Assembly: GCA_022495995.1 (NCBI GenBank)
Contig: JAFEMH010002601.1
Span: forward strand, 124,001-188,000
Length of the DNA stretch: 64,000 nt
Direction: 5' to 3'
From: Adenophora triphylla var. japonica
Taxonomy: Eukaryota; Streptophyta; Magnoliopsida; Asterales; Campanulaceae
Below, one piece after another: positions 45,087 through 55,690 of the stretch; the stretch's first letter is position 1, and each line of letters opens with the position of its first letter. Made by a program: the position numbers and the translations under genes. The notes beneath the pieces are model-generated. The model worked only from the letters and a program-made list of their open reading frames with translations. It made no database searches and was not told the origin of the DNA.

Positions 45087-46908
45087 ATGGGTAAAACTAG
45101 GTTGTCTGCGTCCAAACCCAAGAAAGCGTCATCCCCACAAGGTCCCGTAGAGATTAATCTCGACGATTTTGTTTGCGGAAATCTTCTCACTAAACCAGCT
45201 GAAGAAACTTGTTTGTTCAACGATTCTCAAATAGAGTCCATAAAACAACAATGTTGCTTCCCAAGTGGTGCAATTTTTCATCCCTTTTCCATAAAACTTA
45301 GGTCTGACCATATTTCCCTCAAATGGATCTGTTTCTTCGAATATCCCTTCCTTCTAGGGTTTAGTTACCCTTTTCCACTTTGTTAGTTCTTGAGTTCTTT
45401 CGAAAAACTCAAGCGGCTTATGCTCAACTTATGCCAATGGCACGGCGAGTTTTTGCTTTTGTCCTCAAAGTAAACCGAAAAAACGGACTAAACCTAGGGC
45501 TTCCCGAAATTGCCTATTCCTATGATCTTCAACTTTTTGGTTCCAAAAGGTACCTTTTTAGAAAGAAATCAGGTAGAAATCCTTTGATGAGCACCACATC
45601 CTCCGGTGATAGGGGATGGAAGAATAGATTTTTCTTTGTTGATAGGACGTCGATTGGAGAAAAGGATGAGATATCGAAGCAATGGAACAAGGGAGGTACT
45701 TAAATTCTTACTCTTGTGACTTCCTGTTCTTGAGACAAAGCGAATTGTAATTGTTCTTGCTTTTATGTAGATATTGATTAGGAGAATTGTTTCCACCACT
45801 TAAAGACACTCTAGCCAAGATCGAAGAGTTTTTCGAGTCTCCCTCTCGATAAGAGGTCTCCCAAAGGTTTGTTGGAAGCTTCGTCGAGCTATTCCGGAGG
45901 ATATAAAGGGTTCTACTTACGTAATTATGTCCTTTGGTAAGCTTGGTATCTTGTTACCTTTGATAAGCGTCATCAATTTGATGTGTTATTCGTTATTGAC
46001 AATATCTCTATGTCCATGCGGTCTCCAAACCGGTAGTTTCGAGGGTCGACTTTGACCTGGATGATATTGAGGCCATGCTCTCTGAACCCGTTGTCAAGAT
46101 TGAAAAGAAACCTCCACTGCTCCTAAGAAGAGTCCTGTTCACGATGAAAGCATTGGTATTGGCTCTAGGGTGAGGAAGAGAAAAGCTAGCCAAGAGGAAG
46201 TGATCGAGGTTGGAGACTCCTTTGATGGAATGTCGGCGGGAGATTTCAAGAAGAAATTCATGAGCCTGGCGACCGGGGTAAGACACCATTAATTGGATAT
46301 TGAATAGTTTCAAAGGTTGTTATAACATTTAGTAATATCAAGATGTCATCTTTCGAATTTGTAGGGTACGTGGAGGAATTGGCAAAAGAAGTTGAAATGG
46401 TAAAGAAGAAGTCCAAAGGCGACATCGCTTTGGTCAGAAGGAGAAGTTGGCATCGGATAATAAGGTGAAGGAATATGAGAAGACTATAGAGCAATTAAGC
46501 AAGTCAGTGGGAGAACAAGAACAGACAGTGAAGGAATTATTGAATAGTCTGGCGAAAAGTGAGGATAACCACAACAAGGAGATAGCAGAAGTGAGGAATT
46601 CTTGCAAACTAGCTGCAGCGAAGATTGTCTCTCAATGCAAGGTGAAGATGATGAAGGAATATCAGGAAGGGAAGGCTGGTGCTTGGGATATCAATATGGA
46701 ATGTGCCTATCTGTTCAAGTTGACAGGTGAGGTGACGGACGAGGGCGAGGTGTCGTCAAGTCCGTATGAAACGATTGTCAAGGATGCACCAGCAGTTGGA
46801 GAAGTGACACCGGATGCAACACTGCGGCGAAGCCACCTAAACAAAAAGAAGGTAAAACAACTTGGTTCTTGGTATTTTGTTGATGTTTACTGGGGTGGAA
46901 TCCCTTAA
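45087..46908 (+). pseudogene. Element E antisense gene, four exons, decayed
   Basis: Inferred exons are 45087-45695, 45771-45936, about 46021-46277 and 46365 to about 46850. Introns 1 and 3 keep GT...AG ends. Intron 2 keeps its GTAAGC donor but has lost the acceptor AG (reads CATGCGGTCTCC). Exon 1 shows FFEYPFLLGFSYPFP, NGLNLGLPEIAY and GWKNRFFFVD; exon 4 shows a coiled coil and VKEYEKTIEQLSK. A frameshift near 45385 and a TAG at the I-D-W position of exon 2 break it. It is the most damaged of the three homologues. Confidence 0.75.
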
Positions 46909-47692
46909 GACAATTTTTATTTTTATTTGGTTTGTAATGGGTCCATAAGGACTAAAGACAATCTTTATTATGTGTTGGGTTGGTCCAACACTTGTGCACA
47001 TTTACTGTTGGTAGTTCGGATACTTTATGGTTGCTTTAGTTTAGTTATGGTTTAATAGTTTTCAAGCACGTCAAGGCTTGTTTCTTTTGGATAATTTTTT
47101 GTATGTTTTGCACATATGGTGACATGATAGTATGTCGAAATGATAGGTACTTAGGATGACATGTATACGTCATAAACCGTAGATACTTAGATGACACGAA
47201 TATGCCATAACCATAAGAATAATACTTAAGATCAATCATCTAACTGAGTGGGAATGGGTAAGCTATATGAGTTTACCCATATAGGCCCACCCCACACCTC
47301 AATTAGTGAGATAACTTGCGCTCCAGGCGAAGGTGTGGTAACCTAACTTCTTAAGAAAGAGGTAATTAACTCTTTAAACCTTAGAAGGGATTGTGTACCT
47401 TTACTTGAGAAGAGATGGCCAGTCTCTAACGGAGGAGAAATTGTTGTTCCTTGCGTGCATTCGATATGTCCCCATGTAAATGTGTCAATACCTCATAAGA
47501 TAGAAACACGTTAAAAACGGACGCCAACTAAGGTTGACGTCTCTCCACAAAGTATATTAGCGACATCTTAACTTGTAAATAATAAAAAAGATGCATAGGA
47601 GAAAAGAAAGGTTGTAAAGAATTAAAAGACGATTCATACCTGGAAAGATGAGTTCATGGGAAATCATATTTAAATGTAATACCTTTTGAGAT
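46909..47692. other. Convergent 3' region of element E
   Basis: It carries the same conserved pieces as C: GGTCCATAAGGACT (about 46939), GTGTTGGGTTGGTCCAACAC (about 46974; a perfect 7-bp stem) and CCACACCT...AGGTGTGG (about 47292-47338). No gene is seen. Confidence 0.6.
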
Positions 47693-48965
47693 GAATGGCG
47701 TTCCAACTTCGCGGTATCATTTGGCCATCCAAGGTTGCAAGGCGATATGCTCCTTTTCCGGCTTGTGCATCTATTAAGTAGGGTCCCTCCCATTTTGGGG
47801 CGAGCTTGCCTGCATTGGGCTCCTTGGTATTTTGGAATGCCTTTCGTAGGACTAAGTCTCCTACTTGAAACCTTCTAACCCTTACGTTTTTATTGTAAGA
47901 TCGGGCTACCCTTTGATATCTTTGCCATGCAAACTTTGGCCATGTCCCTTAGCTCGTCCACAGATCCAGTCATGTATCAAGATGTCTTTATTATGTTCGG
48001 ATGTCGATAGCTGAATCTTGCCGTTGGTACAAGGACTTCTGGCTGGAATAACGGATTCAGTTCCAAATACAAGTGAATAGGGGGTTTGACCGGTAGCATT
48101 CTGAGATGTCGTCCTGTTAGCCCATAGGACCATTGGTAACTCTTACGCCCAACGTCCTTTCTTCGTTTAGTCTCTTTTTTAAGTTCTTTGATTATTATTT
48201 TGTTGCTAGACTCTGCTGTCCATTGGCTTGAGGGTGAACAGCGAAGATGTCACCATCTTAACACTCCAAGATGTCAAGAAATCTTGGGTCCTCTTGTCGA
48301 TGAATTGAGAGCCGTTGTCACAAATTATCTACGATGGAATTCCGAATCGGCTGAATATGTTCCTTTTGATAAAAGATATCACTTCTTTGTCACGAACTTG
48401 CACATATGCCTCAGCCTCTACCCATTTAGAAAAGTAGTCTGTCATGGCCAAAAGAAATACTCGTCCCCCTGGTGCTATGGGAAGTTTTCCTACTATGTCC
48501 ATTCCCCAAACCATAAAAGGCCATGGTGACAGGATAGGATGTAGCAGTTCACTGGTGGTGCAGATGTCCCCATGTCGTTGACAGAATCACATTTCTTTGC
48601 GTAGTCAACGGCATCTTTTCTCATTGTAGGCCAGAAATAGCCCATTCTAAGAGCTTTAGTATGTAAACTTCTGCCCCCGGTATGATTTCCACAATCTCCT
48701 TCATGCAGCTCCTTGAGAACCTGATGGGCTCTATCTGCCTCTAGACATCTTAAGTAGTGACCTGCGGCAGATTTTCTAAACAAGAGATTATCAATAAGTA
48801 AATATTTAGATACTCTTACCCTGAAGGCTCTTGCATTTTTCTCCTCGACTAGGATCGTATCATCTAAGAGATATTTGATAATAGGAGTTGTCCAAGAGGT
48901 TCTTTGCGGGAGAGGCAAGTATGTCGGCATCCGTGGCGAACATCTCAAGATGGTCAATTCTTTGG
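47693..48965 (-). pseudogene. Element E integrase
   Basis: The zinc domain ELHEGDCGNHTGG (about 48715-48675) is followed by CDS but the second cysteine pair is disrupted. The core has [10 protein letters not shown] (48514 frame) and the IPS...DNGSQF region. The distal [20 protein letters not shown] lies near 48110 and the C-terminal GDLVLRKAF near 47850. Several frameshifts are present, one near 48190 by the catalytic E. Confidence 0.82.
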
Positions 48966-48969
48966 GATG

Positions 48970-49986
48970 TCAACATGTATGATTGGGATCTTGGTTTGTG
49001 AGAAGCTTTTGAAGGCCGAACCCAAGTTTGCCGAGCATCCGCTTGAGAATTTTCTTCCGTGGGATTTGTTCCAAGGAAAATGTTTTGAATTTGGCCGAAA
49101 TAATTTTTACAATTTCCAAATATGTTGTCATCTTAGCGTTTTTCGCGACATAGGACCCGTTGTACTGATTAACAATTAGTAATGAATCCATGAACACCCG
49201 GATATGCTTGACATCTAAGTCTTGGGCTGCAGTTAAACCTGCAATTAGAGCCTCATACTCTGCTTCATTGTTGGTAGCCTTGAAACTGCAACTGATAGAT
49301 TGTGGTATTATGTCCCCTTGTGGCGATTTTGGTACAACTCCAAGACCTGTACCTCTCATGTTGGAAGCACCGTCCGTGTAGAGAGTCCAAATTTTTAGGA
49401 TGTCATCATCTTGAAGTTGATGTACTTCCAATTCCACCTCTTGTTGTAGGGTTGGACTGAAATCAGCCACAAAATCAGCCAGGGCTTGGGATTTTATTGC
49501 AGTTCTGGGCTCGTACTTGATGTCGTATGTGCTTAATTGTACAGACCATTTCGCCATTCGACCTGACATCTCTGGTTTTCTCATGACATTCTTAATAGGA
49601 TAGTTAGTGCGTACAATAATAGTATGTGTTTCAAAATAGTGCCTTAATTTAATAGAAGCAGTTATCAAAGCTAAAATTAATTTTTGTAAATGAGAATACC
49701 TGGTCTCAGCATCTAAGAGTGTCTTACTTATATAGTAGATGGGTTACTGATTACCATCTCGTTCTGTCACCAAGACTGCGCTTACAGCGCCTTTGGACAC
49801 TGCTAGGTAGATGTAAAGATGTTCTTCCATCTGAGGTTTGGCCAATAAGGGAGGTGTCGACAGGTAAGTTTTGAGTTCCTGAAAAGCTTCTTCATGTTGT
49901 TCCTCCCATTGGAACTTCTTGTTCTTTCTTAAGATGTCGTAGAAAGGTTTGCATCGATCTGAGGATTTTGAAATGAATCTAGTGAG
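48970..49986 (-). pseudogene. Element E RNase H, archaeal-type RNase H and RT remnant
   Basis: One 232-residue frame (49668-48970) holds the tether (MAKWSVQLSTYDIKY) and aRH (LYTDGASNMRG, AEYEALIAGL, FMDSLLIVNQY). Upstream, 49986-49700 encodes the end of RT and RNase H core (RFISKSSDRCKPFYDIL, then STPPLLAKP). The coding match to C ends at 49986. Confidence 0.87.
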
Positions 49987-49997
49987 TTCCTGAAAAA
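49987..49997. other. Rearrangement junction E/F with templated filler
   Basis: E homology ends in GTGAG; copia homology starts near CTTTGTTAG. The bases at 49983-49996 (TGAGTTCCTGAAAA) repeat 49872-49885 within E, 111 bp away. This looks like filler copied during end joining. Confidence 0.65.
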
Positions 49998-50540
49998 CTT
50001 TGTTAGTTTAGAAGCTAGCATCTATGTAACCCTTACAACAAGATTAACTTCCAATCTTTCAAATATCAAAAATGTATCCTTAGTTCTTCTTAAGTACTTA
50101 AGGAACATCTTGACTGCCATCCAATGGTTTACATCAGGATCAGATTGGTATCGACTCATCATGCTTAAACCATATGAGACGTCAGGTCTAGCACAAATTA
50201 TGGCATACATGACAGATCCAAATGCCGAAGCATATGGAACTTCATTCATTTTCCTTTTGCTCATCAGTTGTCATAAGACAATGAGTATTGCTAAGAGAAA
50301 TACCATGACCCATTGACAAGCTACTCTTCTTAGACTCTTCTAAGAACCTTGTCAATGTGAATACTTTGAATCAAACCAATTTATCCTTCTAGATCTATCT
50401 CTATAGATCTTGATGCCAAGGATGTAAGCGGCTTTACCCATATCTTTCATTGAGAAACCTTTCCTTGACCAAGACTTGACATTCTTAAGTGTCGGAACTT
50501 CGGTTTTTCAATGAGTAAGATATCATTGTAATAAAACAAT
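49998..50540 (-). pseudogene. Element F RNase H start and RT end
   Basis: The frame 50264-50022 reads VPYASAFGSVMYAIICARPD and LKYLRRTKDTFLIF, the conserved copia segment after RT. G-Y-x-D-A-S-F follows in another frame up to the junction. The RT active site near 50515-50545 reads Y-Y-N-D instead of Y-V-D-D, so the catalytic aspartate pair is damaged. Confidence 0.82.
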
Positions 50541-51804
50541 AGAAATAATACTATGCTCCCACTGAATTTCATGTATACACAAGGTTCATCTTCATACTTG
50601 ATGAAATCAAACTTTTTGACCTATTCATCAAAATGAAGATTCCGATTCCTTGAAGCTTGCTTTTAACCAATCTCATGGATCTTTGCAACATGCATACTTT
50701 ATTAGAGTTTCTTGGATCAACAAACTATTCGGGTTGTGTACTATACACATCCTTAATAATCTTTCCATTTAAAGAAAGTCGTTTGACATCCATTTGTCAT
50801 ATCACATAGTCACAATATGTGATAATGGCAATTGAAACTCTAACAGACTTCGACATTGTAACTGGCGAAAAAGGTTTCAACATAGTCAATACTATGAATT
50901 TTCCTAAATCCCTTTGTTACAATCCTTAGTCATGAAAGTATGCACCTTCTCATCCATGTCGGTCTTGAAGACCTACTTGCATCCATTAGTTTTTACACCT
51001 TCAGGTAGCCCAATCAAGTTCCAAACTTGTTTGTCAAACATGGATTGTAATTCGGATTCCATGGTTCCTAACCATTTATCCAAATTAGGAGTGGACATCG
51101 CCTCAAGATAGGAAGTAGGATTGTCATTCTCAATGACTTCCACCTTATTACTTTCCGAAATGAGAAATCAATATTTCTTGAGTTCGGATCGTAACCTATC
51201 CGATCTATGATGGACTTTTGCATCTTGAACCGGTTCCACAACTCATTGTGAACTTGGTTCCGTCTCTACTCTTGGTCCCATATTATTTTCGGGTTCTTGA
51301 ACTCCTTTCAAGATTAATTTTTACTCCCACTAGATTCTTTATTGAGAAACTATTTCTCAAGAAACAAATCGTATAGAGCAACAAACGTTTTGTTCTCTTT
51401 GCGGTTGTAAGATTAATTCCCGAAAATAACTTTGTCAAATTTGGTGCTAACTTATAAGAGACAAGTCTCTTTACATAAGATTTGCAACCCCAAATCTTCA
51501 TGAAAGACAAACTAAGTTTTCTTCCACGCCACATCTCATGTGGGGTCTTAGGAACCGATTTAGTAAGGACTCAATTCAGTGTAACCGCATTATTTCTAAT
51601 GCATATCCTCAAAAAGAAATAGGAAATAGGAAAGTCTAATTGACACATCATCGAACGAACCATGCTACAAGGTTCAATTCCTCCTTTCAGACACACCATA
51701 CAATGTGGTATTCCGGGTGGAGTCAACTCTGAAAAGATTTCATAGTTTTGAGATGATTGTCAAACTCTTGGCTCAAATATTCACCACCTTGATCTAATCG
51801 AAGT
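50541..51804 (-). pseudogene. Element F reverse transcriptase and distal integrase
   Basis: Fragments of the copia RT and integrase C-terminus are spread over several frames. One frame at 51534-51283 includes WRGRKLSLSFMKIWGCKSYV, matching the copia integrase 'K...L..FGC.AYV' segment. Near 51800 the integrase core L-R-x-D-x-G-G-E-Y-L-S is readable, cut by the solo LTR H. Frameshifts are too many to delimit exactly. Confidence 0.72.
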
Positions 51805-52703
51805 TGTAAACACCCGAAAATTTTAAATGTTTTTAGTATTATTTTAATTAGAAAAATAAATAAAATAATACTCCTTATTTAGTTGGACTTAGATTTAATT
51901 GAGTGGACCAAATAGATTATTTAATCAAGTGGGCTAAGTTGTGGGCTAATGAGGTTAAAGGGCCCAAGGAGGTTAAAGCCTAGCTATAAATAATAAAACC
52001 TCCTCATTATTTTCCATAATCCTTCATTAATCAAAGAAAAAAAAATTAAAACCCTAGAGAGAGGGGGCGGCGGCCGAGCAGCTAGGAGGGGGTGACAGCC
52101 GGATTTTTGGTCTTCTTTGGCCAATATTTCTGCACTATATTCAAGGTAATGTGATACCCTAAACCCTAGTTTTCGTTTCGTTTAATTCGGAATTATAATG
52201 AATTAGTTATGAATTTTTGAAACTCTAAAACTATTTTAAATTCTAGGTTGATCATTCTTAGATTTAATGGTTTAATCTTAGAGCCTAATGAATAAATTGA
52301 GGGTTTGAATAATGGGGAATTGAATGTTATAATAAAGTAATCATAACCCTAGTTCATATTGATTTGGATTTAAATCTAACACAATTAATATGATTAAAAG
52401 TGTTTGATTAAAGAGTATGTGAATTAAATGAGTTGTTTAATGTTTGGAAAATAAAAAGAAGAACAAAAACAATGTTTTTGAACCACCTAGGGTTTCGGCC
52501 GAAGGGCCTAGATGTGTTTGGGTTGTGTCTCTGTTTAAGTGTTAAGCTTTTGGTCTATTTTGTAAAAACATAGTTAGTTTTCAAACTGAAAAAGGGACCA
52601 AACTAGAAGTTTAAAAAGTTGAATGGTTAAATTCTGATTTCCTGTTAAGATTAATTCATTGAACAGTTAACTAAGGGACTAAACTGAAAAGTCCAAAGTT
52701 TCT

Positions 52704-52940
52704 GAGGGACAGTTCTGCAAATTTTAAAAGTAGAGGGACTGTTTTGCAATTACTTAAAAGTTGAGGGACTGTTTTGTAATTATTTAAAAGTTGAGGGACT
52801 GTTTTGCAATTATTTAAAAGTTGAAGGACTGTTTTGCAATTATTCAAAAGTTGAGGGGCTATTTTGTAAAATTCTAAAAGTTAAGGGACTTCTTTGTAAA
52901 TTTTAGAAAGTTAAAGGACTTTGTTGAAATTATGGAAACT
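52704..52940. repeat. 30-bp tandem repeat in solo LTR H
   Basis: AGGGACTGTTTTGCAATTAT plus TTAAAAGTTG, about eight increasingly degenerate copies. Confidence 0.85.
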
Positions 52941-53559
52941 AAAGGGACTTTACGAGAAATAAGATAACCTAAAGGAACCTTTTTAAATGAAGGAGAAGTC
53001 CAAAGACTTTAAAGAAGTTATATCAAAAGGGAAAGAAGAAAAATAACACTTGGGTATTAAAAAGAATACCAAAAGACTTAGGTTCCAAGAATATTAGGGT
53101 TTCGAAATAGAAAGTTTCTAAAATTAAGAAACTGCTAAATAGGAAGGTTTCCTAAAAATAGAAAGTTAGTTAACCAGTTAAGGTGAGTCTAAGAGTAACT
53201 CATAGGTTAACTAAGGAAAGAGAGTATAGGTGCATAAGAAGTAATAAACGATTACTTGTGCCTAAGTTATGTAATACGTGATTGTAGATTTCGCGTAAAG
53301 GCGTTGCTTAAGGAAGGAAAGCAAAGCTAAGGTAAGGAATTACGTTCCTAAACACTTTGTGTATCAATTTCGTTGGAAACTCCATCGAGTCTTTTCAAAA
53401 CATGAATGCTATCTGTGGCTGATAGTACTTTTCTAAAATACTCTTGCGAAATGTATCGTCATTTGAAATTCTTTATTCTATGATATGATCTTGTTCATGG
53501 AATATCTCAAGTATTGAAAATTGCTATGTGTGTTCACGTACCTATGAATGCACTATATA

Positions 53560-53850
53560 TTATGACTTATATGAAATGATGCATGCTAGTCAAGTATTAT
53601 TAGATAACATGAAATGATGCATGTTACCTGTGAATGGATTATGACTTGTGTGAAATGATGCATGCTAGTCAAGTCTTACACTATGCTTAATGTAAAGTAA
53701 GTGTAAGGAAAAATGCGACATCAATGTAGGTGATGATATTGGGAGTACTCAATGTAGGGTATATCCTATGGAATTGACGGAAGTGATAAAAATGTTGGGA
53801 GTACTCAATGTAGGGTATATCCTATGGAATTGACGGAAGTGATGAAAGTA
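53560..53850. repeat. Other short direct repeats in solo LTR H
   Basis: A GAAATGATGCATGCTAGTCA phrase recurs about three times at 53574-53675. A 56-bp unit starting TTGGGAGTACTCAATGTAGG is duplicated at 53739 and 53795. Confidence 0.8.
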
Positions 53851-54286
53851 TAACTAAATGTGTAGTTGCCACACTTTCCTTGCTTACCATATATATGTAC
53901 ATGTTTGTTTTTAACCTATCCTTGAATATACTTCTTTGGATCCGTTCATTCCAGTTGTCTCTTCATTGAACCGAAGGGACCACGTATGAACTTACTGGGC
54001 ATTGTTCGCTCATTCCTTCATTTCTTTTTCCCCCAGGATCGGAATAGAGAAGAAGGAGAACCGTCACTTGGAAGACGCGAAGCATTTAAGTAGAATAAAT
54101 TAGTTATTTAATGATTCCGAGTTTCAGAACTTTTATTAGTACTAGTAGTTGTACTTAGCCGTTACATTTGAATATTCCGCACTGATGTAATGGTTTGAAC
54201 TAAGTTACCTTTGTGGATCCGTTTTGGGATATTTATTATTCATGTTTATGGATTTATTTAAATTATTGAAATTTGGGGTCGTTACA

Positions 54287-55690
54287 GAAGTACTTAATAG
54301 TTTTGCCATGTTGTTTTTGTACTTCATCTTGAAATGTTCGAAACATCTCAAACGCTTCACCTTTGGACTTCATCGGATAGACATAGTCATATCTAGATAA
54401 ATCATCGGTGAATGTGATGAAACACCAAAATCTTCTCCTAGCAATGCTTCTTAATAGTCCACATACATCTCATGTATAATGACTAATAAGTCATTAGCCC
54501 TCCCACTACACTTAGTGTAGGGTGGTTTGGTCAATAATCCCAATAAATAAGATCCACATTCCTCAAATGATTCATGGTCATATGAGTCTAAAAGTCCATG
54601 TTAATGGAGTTTAGATATATGTTTCTTATTTATTTGACCAAGTCGGCAATGCCATATGAACACGTTGTTCATATTGTTCGGTTTAGATTTCCCATTTATA
54701 TTATAGATATCTTAAATATTATTTTGTTTCTTAACATCAAGGATATGAAGATCATTGAATGACATATGCATTACAATAAGGCATATCATTAAATAAATAT
54801 AAAACTTCTTATTGAAAATAAGAAAATTATATCCTTCATCATCCATTTAAGAAACGGAAATAATACTCCTACTCAAATCCGGAACGTAGTCATACTTGTT
54901 CAAAACAAGTACTACTTCACAAGGTAAAGTGACTTCATAAGTCCCTATGGCTAATGTAGCAACCCTTGCTTCATTCCCACGTATAGGTTTAATTTACCTT
55001 CTTTGAGTAGCTTTCTATTCTTTATTCCTTGCACATTTAAACAAATGTGGGATCCAATCCGGTATCATATACCCAAGAACAAAAGGTCGAAAGGAAAATA
55101 TCTATCATATAGATACTTGAAGTAGTAGCAATCATATTGCCCTTCTTCACCTTTTAGGCCTTCCTAATAAGCCTTGCAACTTTGCTTCCAATGACAATCT
55201 TATTGCAATGGTAGCAAAACGCATCCTTTTAAGACACTTTGGGTTTAGCCTCTTTGGCTTTGACAACTTTTGTCCTAGGTTTAGCAACCTTTGCATTACC
55301 TACTTTTTGTTTCCTTCATGAACCCCTTTCTTGTGTTAACCATTAACACACTTGCGGATTGCTCCTTTTGCATCTCATGCATTAAGAGCCTTCACCACAA
55401 CATACATCTTTTGCCTAGTTCGCATTTGGAACATTTCCTTTTGCGTTGTGCTAGAACAAAAATAACTTCCATGTGTTCAAGGTTCTTCATAAGAGCCTTC
55501 AACCATGGTGGCAAGTATAAGACATGCAATACTATTAGAATCATTAACATGTTTCTAATGTTGCTCCTTATTTGCCCTTTGCAACAATTGCAGTGGGTTC
55601 AGTAGGAACGGATTCGTCAAGAACGTACACATTATGTATTGTTCCTTTCGAACTTTGCCCTTTATAAGGACGAATCGCAATTATCATTAT
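54287..55690 (-). pseudogene. Element F integrase core, protease and zinc-knuckle remnants
   Basis: Next to H, K-Q-H-G-K-T-I-K (about 54325-54295) belongs to the copia integrase core. Protease S-W-V-Y-D-T-G is visible near 55060-55040 and a degraded knuckle F-C-Y-H-C near 55230-55215, followed by KVKKGN. Gag beyond the knuckle is not convincingly readable, so it is mostly deleted or decayed. Confidence 0.65.

Larger units (their letters stand above)
44163..49986 (-). mobile_element. Element E: truncated Tat retrotransposon, relative of C and D
   Basis: The 3' LTR is 44163-44768. An antisense gene on the plus strand (45087-46908) is followed by integrase, aRH, RNase H and the end of RT on the minus strand up to 49986, where homology to C stops abruptly. 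Gag, most of RT and the 5' LTR are lost. The junction with copia element F is at 49987-49997. Confidence 0.92.
51805..54286 (+). mobile_element. Element H: 2.48-kb solo LTR inside copia integrase
   Basis: It starts TGTAAACACCC and ends GGGGTCGTTACA, with target duplication gaagt at 51800-51804 and 54287-54291. The TATA box TATAAATA is at 51986-51993. There is no internal coding region, primer site or partner LTR, so it is a solo LTR left by LTR-LTR recombination. Size and termini suggest a chromovirus (Tekay/Del-like) gypsy family; that is inference. Orientation is taken from the TATA box. Confidence 0.88.

Noticed and set aside
55291..55605. 104-residue plus-strand frame in the copia region
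   Set aside because: It is opposite the decayed copia protease/knuckle, has no recognisable domain and is low-complexity.
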